A program made the position numbers and the translations under genes. The notes beneath the pieces are model-generated. The model was not told where the DNA came from and did not search any database. It saw only the letters and a list, made by a program, of their open reading frames with translations. A stretch of 64,000 nucleotides of DNA from Viola odorata (lineage: Eukaryota > Streptophyta > Magnoliopsida > Malpighiales > Violaceae). Location: assembly GCA_963691705.1 (NCBI GenBank), contig OY829542.1, positions 43,459,105-43,523,104 of the forward strand. Direction: 5' to 3'. Below, one piece after another: positions 1 through 9,279 of the stretch (positions are counted from its first letter, which is position 1; each line of letters starts with the position of its first letter).

Positions 1-879
1 CTAGGGGAGGCAAGGTGGCGAGGCTAGGGCTGAGTGGACGACTTGAAGGGACAGGAAGCGACAGGAGCAAGCAACTCGGTGGCTTGCTCCGTTGCCTCGT
101 CGCTTCCACGCTGTTCATGTGCACCATGGACATTAATTTGTCAACCGTTGATCTGGTTGACTTTCCTTGGTCAACCAGATCAACGATTATGATCAAAAGT
201 CGCTTTAAGTCTATTTAAATGGCCTCGAGCCATTTTCGCGAATAAACGTTCCAAATTTTTGAGCCGAAAGTGCCAACGCGTAGAGAAAAATAAGGCGAGT
301 TTAACCATATACAGTGAATGATGAGAATATTTCGTATAACGTGTTTATTTTCTCGTTCAAAAACATAAAGTGTTCGGACGAAAAATAAATGACGTTATGA
401 CGAAAATTACGCGAAATGCTGTCGGTCGGCGTGAATGAAAAAAAAGAGTAGGTACTAGTTGATGGAAAACATTTTGCGTTCGAGCTATTGTCCGAGCGAA
501 CTTACTCGGGTCCAATAAAAGCGCGAACAAAAATAATAATAATAAAAAAATAAAAAAGCTAAAAAATGCGATAAAATACTAAAAATCCTAAATTTCATGC
601 GATGACCTAAAACGAAAAAATAACTAGCAAATGACTAACGGATAATTAAAAATGTGATTTTTAAGGCTAAAAATAATAATAATAATAATAATGAAAATAC
701 GTGACAAAAAATTAAAAATGAGATTTCGAACGCTGACGATGATAATGACGATGATAAAAATGCGATGAGAATTTAAAAATACTAACGACAGTAAATTAAT
801 TTAAAATGACAGTAAGTTAAGTAAAATGAAGGAAATGCTAAATTTAATTAAAAATGGCGTCAAAATTCTGGCATCAACA
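1..879 (-). mobile_element. Family A (Ogre-like) LTR, partial
   Basis: This stretch matches the portion of the family A LTR at about 39590-40499 in order and orientation and ends in the same ...ATGGCGTCAAAATTC..ATCAACA terminus, so its outer end is at 879. On the - strand the LTR begins here with TGTTGATG and runs off the left edge. What follows at 880 is not the family polypurine tract (compare 40504 and 50493), so 879 is the outer edge of a 5' LTR, or of a solo LTR, inserted into element 1. No coding capacity is visible; short ORFs here are chance. Confidence 0.85.
146..185. repeat. Perfect 16-bp hairpin inside family A LTR
   Basis: Arm CGTTGATCTGGTTGAC at 146-161 pairs perfectly with 170-185 across an 8-base loop. 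The counterpart at 39770-39784/39801-39815 in another LTR copy keeps a 15-bp perfect stem. In the - orientation it lies upstream of the LTR TATA box, so it belongs to U3. Confidence 0.8.
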
Positions 880-987
880 AAAGATAATGTTACACGGGCA
901 AATATGCGTTACCATAAAGAAAATGGCATCAAACACTCTAACGGTTCAAAATCTCAATAAGTTAAGGAAAAGTAAAAAGGAAGGCAA

Positions 988-3230
988 TTAAACGGGAGAA
1001 GTAGGAATCTTTGTGTCTTCCACAACATCCGGGTCGTATGATAACGGGAGCGTCTCGGTATCGCTGTCGTCGCCTATTTCTTCCTCTTCTAAGGAAAGGA
1101 GACCTTCTTTGCTCCCGTCAATTTCATTCATCCTTGCGGAAGTATAATCGGCTATCTTAGCAGGATCAAAGGTACTACTGCCATAATAGTCCGCGAATCC
1201 AGTGTTAAAGGCCCACATGATTTTCTTCTTCCACCAATCTATCTTTAATGGGACATTGGCCAGATCCTCATCCTGGGCTAATATCTCTTTATGAAGAAGA
1301 GAGTTTTTCTTCTTTTCTGCTACCAGCTCCGCCTCTAAGGCCTAAATTTTAGCCTTTCCTTTGGATCTCTCTCTTGCAAGGCTAACGCGACAATCATCCA
1401 GTTCCTTTTGAGTTTGATTTTGAAATCGTGTCAACCTCCTCGCCTTGCTCAGCGCACGGTCAAGCTGCACCTTTTGAGTACCCACTGTGTCGGATAAATC
1501 TCGAAGTTTGCTACCGTGAGTTTAGATGATGTAATGTAGTTTGCGAAGATAGCCAAGGAGTCATTCGTAACGCGCGTATACTGAGAGCCTGGAGAAAGCT
1601 GTAAGAACTTTTCTTTATCCTCAGGAAGACTCATCATCCCGCCTATCAAAGCCGTCGTCAACTGATCTCCTGAGAGGGGGTCCGACACCCCCAGGGCGCG
1701 AAGCCCGTTAGTCCCGAAGCCCGTTAAGTTTAATTGATGGGAGGGAACTCCTTCAGGACCTTGAGAAGAAAGGTTGACAGTGAGAAAAGGAGCAGAACCT
1801 CCGACAGAACTCCCAGCTCTTGGAGTAAAAGTGAAAAATAGCCGCTGAGGTGCCCTCGTTAACGGTTCAGGAAACGCACCCAAGTTTGGAGCAGTTATTA
1901 CCACGTTAGGAATACAAGAAATAGGAGAATTGGGGACGCCAACCGACAGAGGCGAACTCGTTACTAAGGGGACTTCAATTGTGGTTGCAGGTAAGCCGAC
2001 TGGTGTAAAAGAATTTACCACCGAAGGAACTTCAATTGCCACAAGAAGAATCTCAGTCACTCGGGGAGAACTCGCTACCGTTGAAATACCAACACTCACA
2101 GGAGGAATCTCATCAAGATTCCCAGAAGAAACCCCAGCAGCTTGCATCTCCTTTGCCTCTCTGAGTTTTCTTTGTTGATCCCCGAAAACTTGACGAAGAC
2201 TTATTTCGGTGTCTATTTCCTCAGTATCGCTGTCGACTGTCTCAATCTTGATTATTGATGGGCCTAAATCTACTCTTCCTCCCCAAACCGGTAACCAATT
2301 TTTAAGAAAATGTGAAGCTTGAGCGGAAATACCACGCTCCCTTTGTGGAATTGCTCTAACGGTCCTTCTTTTCTTTAACGGGACACTCCGATAAAGTGGG
2401 GTCCTAGAAAATGTAGAGGATGGTATCATTGGAAGTGGCATAGCTATTGGAGTAGCGTCATCCCCTACAGAAGGTTGACCGCTAGTGTCTCTTGCAAAAA
2501 AGTCGTATCAATAAATGAGAAAAAAGAATGATAACGCTAGAATATAAAGACTCACCCACGACGCACTCGGGCAAGGGCTTGTACAAAGCAAAGTTTCGAA
2601 CATGGAAAGGCATCTCCATTTCTAACAAGGCATCAGCTTGAGCCAATTCCTTCTTAGACAAGACTGCCGGTTAAACCCCGAGCACCATAAATGGGAGGGC
2701 AACTCAACAATGAAGAAACCACTTTTCCAGTCATAAACGACATCCTCAAACTCTCAAAAATTCTGCCAGAATGACTAGGCGTACGCGTCATTCCACCGCG
2801 GAGTGATATGGACCAAACTGTTGCGACAATTGAGGCTGAAGAACTTGCGAAGCAAATCAATAGACGAAATAAAGATATTCTTCATCTCACAAGCGCAAAG
2901 AAAAGCATAAATACCGCAGCACGATGGGGGAGTTATTTGCGCTAGGTTAATTTTATGTCGGCGCAGTATATTTTCTATTGAAGTATGAACAGGAAGACAA
3001 ATGCCATAAAGAAACATCTTAAAATACAACATCCTAAAGGTTCCCCACAGTCTGTCGTGAAGCCTCATGCTCCTATCTGGAAGCATAACGGTGTAACCAC
3101 TAAGAAAGGAGATACCATGGTTCTTTAACTCGAGCTGTAGAACAGTCTCGCCAGAGAAAACACTAACAGTATTCTCGATCTCAAAATATAAGGGCCCCCG
3201 AGAGCCTGTTTGAAACCTTGTGTGGTGCAT
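988..3230 (-). pseudogene. Transposase_28-like additional ORF (aORF), degraded copy
   Basis: This is the 'additional ORF' known from Tat elements (PF04195-type, 'putative gypsy type transposon'), antisense to the element. The first exon from 3230 carries the conserved core: a block ending in GY, 'MRLHDRLW', 'LYFKM', 'LAQITPP', 'FLCACE', and 'ITPRWNDA'. A frameshift or stop near 2775 breaks it; the rest of the core continues in another frame to about 2556 (compare 'MTGKVVSSLL' with 'EDWKSGFFVV' in element X). A 65-bp intron (2491-2555) follows. The second exon (2490-988) contains 'FLKNWLP', an acidic patch, a Pro/Ser/Val-rich linker, the block 'HQLNLTGFGTNGLRALGV', a coiled-coil-like region with a stop near 1340, and an acidic C-terminus. 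Function is unknown; as a family it is inferred, not shown, to act in element biology. Confidence 0.75.
2491..2555 (-). other. Predicted intron in aORF (element 1)
   Basis: On the - strand the donor is GTGAGTC and the acceptor is preceded by a T-run (CTTTTTTGCAAG). The exon before it ends in codons for Glu-Cys-Val-Val-Gly, the same junction as at 14862 and 18423. Length 65 bp. Confidence 0.65.
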
Positions 3231-3765
3231 AATAAAGAGACAACAAGAGAAAATTCTGAGGAAGATGAAATAAGGTACCTTAGAGAAGAAAATGGCAGAC
3301 AGATCGACCGAGCCAATGAGCAGTTGAGAAGTTCTTCTTCGAGCAAGAGAGAGAGCGAAGGATAGTAGGGAAAATTTGAAATGCGAGTAAAAGGATAAGA
3401 GGAAAGAAGTTGTTTCCTTTTAAAAGGTCGAACATCACAGTGGGGGCCAAACGACCTATCAGAATGAAACACGTGGGGAATGGAAGATGACACGTGGGGA
3501 ATGGAAGATGACACGTGGAAAAGCATTAAAGAAAATTTAAGGCTAAGTAGTTACATTACTCAAGGGCACGCTTAAACACGGGAAGTTAGAAAGACGGTTA
3601 CGTGGCATCCGCCATCGAAGAAATAGTTAATCGATTGACGTTAACCACCCTGCGATCGTAAGGTTAACGTGAGAGCGTGGCGAGAAAAGAGAAAAATATG
3701 AAAACATTTCTCTATTTGCATAAAAGCCATACGACATCTACAAAGCGCATGACGTGCGTGTCAAT
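3231..3765. other. Intergenic region upstream of aORF (element 1)
   Basis: Presumed promoter region of the antisense aORF. It holds CCTTTTAAAAGG at about 3416-3427 (conserved in element X near 15763), and a short tandem repeat of ACACGTGGGGAATGGAAGATG units with G-box cores (CACGTG) at about 3468-3515. No ORF is supported. Confidence 0.5.
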
Positions 3766-4138
3766 CCTCGTCAAGCAAACTAAAAGGCCAATAGAAATCA
3801 TCTCCCTTTGGAGGTGGCAGTTCTTCGTTTAACAGAGAAAAAGGTTCTTTAGGTATCTCCTCTTTGCCTTGCTATGGTCGTAGGACCTCCAGAGGACTTT
3901 TTCCCTTCAAAGGAGACACGTACCAGTCCCTCTAGTTGGTAGGGGATGGAATTTTAGGACCGTCATAACGAGCTGGGATTCCCTCTCCAGATATAAAACG
4001 CATGATATGAGGAAACAATTCATTACCGCCCTGCATGATTTCTTCTTTAACTACCATTGGCGAAACAGGAGCCGTAAAAATAGGAGGAGTTTTTGGGGAA
4101 TTACGTTCTGCAACTTCCAAAGAGTACGAACCAGCCAT
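3766..4138 (-). pseudogene. Second antisense ORF with acidic tail (element 1)
   Basis: The reading frame starts with Met-Ala-Gly-Ser at 4138 and matches the ORF at 16584-16096 in position, start (MA-S), Pro-rich N-terminal half and acidic end (Leu-Leu-Asp-Glu-Asp-stop here, Trp-Met-Asp-Glu-Asp-stop there). It is broken by a stop near 3932 and another near 3867, so this copy is dead. A weak TATA-like element on the - strand lies about 70 bp upstream (4207-4217). I do not recognise the product; no catalytic motif is visible. Confidence 0.5.
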
Positions 4139-4666
4139 TGTATTTCAGGTAGCCTCTGCGGACGAATGAACAGAAGAAAGTGAACAGGGTAAAGTGAGAA
4201 AAATTTCATTAAATAGCCATGATGAAGAGGCGTTCCTACCTTTTCGTATGCTATGTTAATACACCTCGAGAGCACAAGTGATGATGGAAAAATCTGATTC
4301 TTTAGCCACGCCTATTTGAAATTCGTGCTAATCAAGAGGCGCCAAGAAAACTGCCCAATCAGTTAGCGTTGGGAATAGGGTGCGAAGTTAATGCAAGGAA
4401 CGGTCAGGGTGAATATTTACCATCACCAGTTAGATTCAGTGACTAAGAAAGCAAACATCGTAGAAGCTCGACCAGTGGCAAACTCATTTTCGGTTGGGCT
4501 GAAAACGTTAATTTCAGTCAGTGTATCATTTGCGCATCCCGAAGGAAAACATCACAGGCAAGTTAACACGAAAGCCACATTATTTATAGCCTAAACGACC
4601 CAAGCATACATACATGTACATATATATAAAACAAAAAATGAAAAGCATAAAGGCGGCCACAAGCAG

Positions 4667-5050
4667 TCAGACAACGGACCCGGTACCGTCATTCCCATCC
4701 ACATGGGGAATCTCGCTCAAAGTATCAACAATGGAGGTCAGCTCATAGGAGGAAGCTCTCATACCCTTCAAGCAACACCCCAGTAAGTCTTTCCTGTGCT
4801 GCAACATATTGATGGCCATATGGATACGAGAGACAAAAGTAGCTATCTTCGACACATTCTCTAGGGAGTTGAAATCCTCCATCGAAGCCGTACCTTGCCG
4901 GGCCAACAGAGGATTGAGCATCCCTTGAAGCTCCAGAACATCTTCAGAAGTCTTGGTCACCATGGACTCCAGGAAACCAATATCAGCCATAGTAAGACTC
5001 TTCAAAGTATGAGCTTTTGAGATTAGGAAATTTTTGGTTATTTCATCCAT
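4667..5050 (-). CDS. Small helical protein, antisense ORF (copy 1)
   Basis: This 127-residue ORF begins MDEITKNFLISKAHTLKSL and contains 'TKTSEDVLELQGM', 'MEDFNSLENVSK', and 'MLQHRKDLLGCCLKGMRA'. It is clearly homologous to the ORFs at 13121 and 17526 over nearly its whole length, with the HRKDLL.CCLK block almost unchanged. The composition is helix-forming with regular hydrophobic spacing; no signal peptide, membrane segment or enzyme motif is visible. The start is supported by the shared N-terminus and by a TATA box 63 bp upstream. It lies about 220 bp from the 3' LTR and is antisense to the element. I do not recognise the family; possible roles are structural or regulatory. Confidence 0.65.
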   Translation of the reverse strand: MDEITKNFLISKAHTLKSLTMADIGFLESMVTKTSEDVLELQGMLNPLLARQGTASMEDFNSLENVSKIATFVSRIHMAINMLQHRKDLLGCCLKGMRASSYELTSIVDTLSEIPHVDGNDGTGSVV

Positions 5051-5112
5051 GTCAAAATATTGAGAGGAGAAATGCAGAACAAATGTGAGGAAAGAAGTTT
5101 GGAGAAGAGTCC

Positions 5113-5120
5113 TATTTATA
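5113..5120 (-). promoter_or_regulatory. TATA box for small antisense ORF
   Basis: TATAAATA on the - strand, 63 bp upstream of the ATG at 5050. The two other copies of this ORF have TATA boxes at 13054-13060 (+) and 17608-17615 (-), in the corresponding place. Confidence 0.6.
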
Positions 5121-5269
5121 GGACCAAAAGGCCACTTAGAGGAAACACATCATCGAAAATTTGAGTCACACTGTCACCTCGAAGAATAGGAAAAAACCGA
5201 TAAAGAATGAGGACGAAGATATAACGGTAGTCCTTGGTAAACACTCAGACTCATTTTCAGTTGGGCTTA

Positions 5270-5735
5270 TGATAACGGTAAAGCAACTTCAAGAGCACTT
5301 CAAGGGCATTATCATCTTTGTTCCCTATAACGGGGATTGGAGAACTGTAACCGTCGCCTCGTCTTCCAAGGATGGTCGACGACAACGCGTTGGGGGGTCT
5401 CACTCAATGCCCATCCGCTCATACGGCGCTATCCCATCCCTGGCCATCACCAAATGTTAACTGGAGGCCCCAGCCGTTATCACCCTTAGATAATGGCCCA
5501 CTTTAGATAACACCCATTTTCTGGCTATAAATACCCCAAGGATTGATAAGAAAAGGTAAGCATAGGATTGCTAGCCCAAACTCTGCCATTTTAACCACTC
5601 ATACTAACTTAGGCATCGGAGTTTCTACGTCGGAGGGGGTCTCCGGCGCTTCGCAGGTATACCGGGTGACAAGAACAGTGATTTCGGGAGGCCATTTTCC
5701 TCGTCTACCCTTCTACAGAAGTCTGAATCGTATCA
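5270..5735 (+). mobile_element. Family B LTR (3' LTR of element 1)
   Basis: 466 bp from TGATAACGG to GTATCA. The TATA box TATAAATA is at 5526-5533. The downstream half shares the GCATCGGAGT...GGAGGGGGTCTCCGGCGC...GCAGGTATACCGG blocks with the LTRs at 12200, 17756, 29390 and 31030. It is preceded by the family's conserved pre-LTR sequence (ACTCATTTTCAGTTGGGCTT). Confidence 0.85.
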
Positions 5736-6006
5736 GCAATGCCAAATCAAATTGCTGTATAAATTGGGTATGCGATGTTTGGTGATTCATATAATTCTTA
5801 AAGAACCAGTTGATACCCTCACTCCTTTGCATTGTTTGCATTTCAACCTAGAACATGCACTTGAAGAATGCAGGGACCCATAAAGTTCTGTTGGTAAAAA
5901 GATCTGATAACCAAGCTACGTCTGTAGTTGGATGTTTGTGTATGAAAGATATCCATTTAGTTTCAAACTCTATTTCGTTACCAACCTTATAAACCAGTGA
6001 TACAAT

Positions 6007-6212
6007 CCTTGGTCACCCGAGGCTCGTGGCACGTACCTTTGATCTAGTTCTAGGCTTAGATTTTGATGCGGAAGATAGATAACTCAACAAGACCGTTTAA
6101 CCTTGCTATCCTTGGTCACCCGAGGCTCGTAGCACGTACCTTTGATCTATTTCTAGGCTTGGATTTTGATGTGGAAGATAGATAACTCAACAAGACCGTT
6201 TAACCTTGCTAA
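6007..6212. repeat. Two-copy tandem repeat, period 103 bp
   Basis: Copies start at CCTTGGTCACCCGAGGCTCG at 6007 and 6110 and differ by a few bases. A second, shorter duplication (CTAATATCCT.TATTAGCCAAACTA) follows at about 6209 and 6275. Confidence 0.85.
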
Positions 6213-6623
6213 TATCCTGTATTAGCCAAACTAAACCTATCAAGTGAGGTTCTTAACACGATCTCTAACCCTGCTAATATCCTATATTAGCCAAACTAGA
6301 GCTACGAATCAATGGAATGAACTTTCGGGTTTTAATTTCTATCCTAATCGAGTGTTCGGACTCAATGAGGGACAAGGTTCGCGAAGAACAATTAGAGAAA
6401 ATTCTCTCTGAATTTTAATTGAAAAGATAACGTAAGTTTACAATGAAAAAGGTGGCTCCTTTAAATAGGAAGCCCTAAATCCTTACAATAGAAGTCCTTC
6501 TTCTAATTGAACTTCTAATTGATTAATTAAAATAATTATAAATAAATCCAAACTAATTTAATTAATAACTAATTAAAAAAAGGAAACTTGGAAATTTCCT
6601 TCTTGGCGCAAAATAGGGTCTCG

Positions 6624-6641
6624 TTGGCGTGATCACGCCAA
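6624..6641. repeat. Perfect 18-bp palindrome
   Basis: TTGGCGTGATCACGCCAA is self-complementary. Partial copies (GGATGGCGTGATCACGGGA) follow at about 6643-6750, inside the solo LTR. Confidence 0.8.
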
Positions 6642-8760
6642 GGGATGGCATGATCATGGGATTGCATCTGTCGACTCGTCTCTCGTCTCTGTCTTGGGCG
6701 TGATCACACCAAGGGATGGCGTGATCACGGGATCACTAGACTTCATGCCGCGCATATTCCTATTTTGGGCATAATGACGCTGCGACCAATCTGGGCCATC
6801 AAACTCCTAGCTCTCCTCACGAGTCATCGGTCCGGTGGGTGGCACAGACACTCCTTGATATGTGCATGCACTAGGATTCGCATCAACCGAGAATTCAAAC
6901 TATATCTTCAGCTCATGATAGTTTCCCTTTGATCCTAGTTTTCCTAGGATCTCTCTCATGATGTGCCATAAGCACCATCTCTACATGGTGTCTAGGAATG
7001 CTAGCTAAACTCCCTATTTTATACTTAGATATTGATCAGTTAGTATTCCTTTTTGTGCTATGTTTCCCATGCATTCTTTCCATGTATCTAATACCCATTT
7101 AATGTGAGTCCACACTCCTTTGAAACTAGTAATGCACCCAATAAAATTGTATGACCATAGTGGTTGACTCCTACAAAAGGAGCAAAAGACATATTGTACC
7201 GGTTCTTTAAGTAAGTCGTGTCGAAAATAACATCGGAGAAATCAATACATGTCGCCCTACTCTAGGAATCTACCCAGAAAATATCAGTGATCCTATATCT
7301 TCGTCAGTGTTGCACTTGTAGTAAAATCCACTATCTTGTGTTATCATGTTGCTAAAGTAACTCATCATCTCTTCCGTATCCCCTTTACCCAAATACCTTT
7401 GTCGTTCTCTAGTCACAATGTTTGTTAAGTCATGCTCAATAAATGACACATTTTCGTGTCCTCCATTCTCAACGATAGAGTTTCTGTGTTTTTTTAATCC
7501 TTATTCCTATTATATCAGAAATAACATTCTACTTATTCCAACTTCACAAACCTATCCGATCATGCTTTCACTATTGACATCGTCTATTGGAGGTAGGATT
7601 GGAAAGTACAAAAATTATTCAAATGGTCAAACTAAGTGCATACTAGAAGCCTAAAATATGCTCCAAATTTCATAAGGCAAAGTACATTATAATTCACACA
7701 TTATCATAATGAGTAGATGTTATAGAGGATAATTTGAAAACCTCATTATAATTTTTACCATTTCTTAACTTAACATTTAGTAATGTCAAGAAGAAAATAT
7801 TACACCGAATTAGTCTGGATAAAAAACTACACAAAACACCAAAGATGATAAAAATAAGTGCATAATGCAAGCCTAAAATATGCACCAAATATCTAAAGTG
7901 TATGTACATTAAAACTTTGCCTACCAAACATTCGATGGTGTATAGAAATGTTGATGTGTTCATGTGAATGAAAATAAATACATATACGTTATGAAGTTCC
8001 TATCAGATTAGGATGCAGCTGACCTTTTCTCACATCAAATAAAGGAAATCCAATTTATAGAGTAAAAAGTAGATGAGAGGCATACATGAGTTTTAGTGGG
8101 CGTACCTAACATTTGGTTATTGAAAAGTTCCCTTTATGTGGATGTCGATACTACCTGGTTCTTGGTTTGGTAACGAGAGCACGATGAAGTTATATTATGG
8201 TTGCGTTGTAGATTAAATCTTTGTATCTCCTACAAACTGTCCTTCATTTGTGAGGTTATTAGAACACCGCATTGACAACGCTTTGACGCTTCAGCAAAGT
8301 TAGGACCTCTTTTAGGCACACATTTTCCTTCCCTATCACACACCCACTTCTTAGACACCACAACACCTTCGATTTTTTTGGAATCTCTGATACGCCACTA
8401 GAAGCCCAATCGTTTGGGATATTCATCTAGGAAATCTTGGAGCTCCTTCATCTGTGCGAAAGTCATCTTCATTTCTAGGTCAATAGATTGGCCTTGCCTA
8501 TCTAAGGCACACGACTCTATTATTCTGAGGGCCATCTGAGGTAGAACCCTATCATCATTCTCAAAAGTAGGTTTAGCAAACCCACAATGTGAAGGCCCTG
8601 ATTCACTGTCGTTGTACACAGATAATTTAGAGGTTAGCAAATAATGATATCGGGAAAGGTAGCAATGCAAACAAATTATAGTAAATCGTTGGAAATCTCA
8701 CTCACCTTGAGGTGTTCTTGTTATTTATCGCAGTTTTATGGGCAATGCAGATCTGGGTTA

Positions 8761-9276
8761 GGGCCTGTTTGGCATTTCGGTCCTAGTTGGAAAAGTGATT
8801 CTGGAAAAGTGTTGTGTAGAAAGTACTTCTGGAAAAGTGTGGTGGGAAACGAGAAGTTTTTTTATGGTGTTTGGTAAAAATTGCGGTTAAAACTATGGTT
8901 GGAATGTAAAATGACCATAAAGGGTATAAAACCCATTTTTAAAAAATTAATAAAAATAGGAAAAGTGGATCTCGAATTACTTATCTTGAGATGGGGATTT
9001 TATTGTGGTAGTTTTTAATTTATTTTATTCCATTATATAAAGTAAAAAAATGAAATTAAAATGAAAAAAAAAAAAAAAAGGAAAGAAAGGCCAAACGTAG
9101 CTACTGTGCAGCCACTAGAGCAATTTGCTCCAGCGCGAGGCAAGGCAATTTATGCCTTGATTGGAACTGGGCTTCTTGAGAAGCCCAACCTTGGCTGCCA
9201 TTACCAAACACCTTAAAATGGAAAAGTGATTTTTGAAAAGGGCTTTGGGAGTAGAACCTTAACCCCAAAGGGGCAC
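8761..9276. mobile_element. Tourist-like (PIF/Harbinger) MITE
   Basis: 516 bp flanked by TTA on both sides (8758-8760 and 9277-9279). The left end GGGCCTGTTTGGCATT and the reverse complement of the right end GTGCCCCTTTGGGGTT match at about 10 of the first 14 bases. The subterminal GGAAAAGTG motifs recur in both ends. There is no coding capacity. A TTA duplication and GGGCCTGTTTGG-type ends are typical of Tourist MITEs; a hAT MITE is less likely because no 8-bp duplication is seen. Confidence 0.6.
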
Positions 9277-9279
9277 TTA

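Larger units (their letters stand above)
880..5735 (+). mobile_element. Element 1: 3' part of a Tat/Retand-like Ty3 element
   Basis: The right end is a + oriented LTR (5270-5735). Inside, every recognisable gene reads on the - strand: a Transposase_28-like gene, a short acidic-tailed ORF and a small helical ORF, in the same order and spacing as in element X at 13500-18289. Gag-pol would lie to the left and is not in the window, because a family A LTR ends at 879. The five bases after the LTR, GCAAT, are the expected target-site copy; its partner is off-window. The target is a FAR1/FRS-like pseudogene. Confidence 0.8.
5998..6885 (-). mobile_element. Solo LTR inserted in the FAR1-like pseudogene
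   Basis: Termini are TGATACAATCC at 5998 and GGATTCGCATCA at 6885, nearly inverted copies. Removing 5998-6885 plus one 5-bp flank joins the two pseudogene segments in the same frame (ELKI-stop-FEFSVYKVGNEIEF). Flanks ACCAG and ACCGA share three of five bases and may be a decayed target-site duplication. A TATTTAAAG promoter-like site on the - strand (about 6452) suggests - orientation. There is no internal region, so this is a solo LTR of 888 bp; superfamily is not determined. Confidence 0.6.
5736..8670 (-). pseudogene. FAR1/FRS-like (MULE transposase-derived) pseudogene
   Basis: Reading the - strand gives, in order: an N-terminal region (8670-8401) ending in a TAG; a FAR1-type DNA-binding segment with 'VSKKWVCDREGKC' (about 8317-8360), a Cys, and a His-Asn motif near 8200; then a non-coding AT-rich stretch, perhaps an intron (7700-8090); a MULE transposase-like segment with 'DLTNIVTRERQRYLGKGD', 'YFSNMITQDSGFYYK', 'DIFWVDSR' (7440-7230); 'CMGN' and 'RWCLWHIMREIP' equivalents (7110-6950); and, after a solo LTR, 'EFETKWISFIHKHPT', 'RTLWVPAFFKCMF' and 'TMQRSEGINWFFKNY' (5997-5736). 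Multiple stops and frameshifts make it a pseudogene. FRS proteins are transcription factors domesticated from Mutator-like transposases; a MULE transposase itself is equally possible. Its C-terminus is cut by element 1. Confidence 0.75.

Noticed and set aside
7418..7963. Small ORFs with hydrophobic stretches
   Set aside because: AT-rich shadows opposite to or between pseudogene segments, without homology.
8758..9279. hAT-type MITE
   Set aside because: An 8-bp duplication is not visible, while TTA flanks both ends, so a Tourist-like element fits better.
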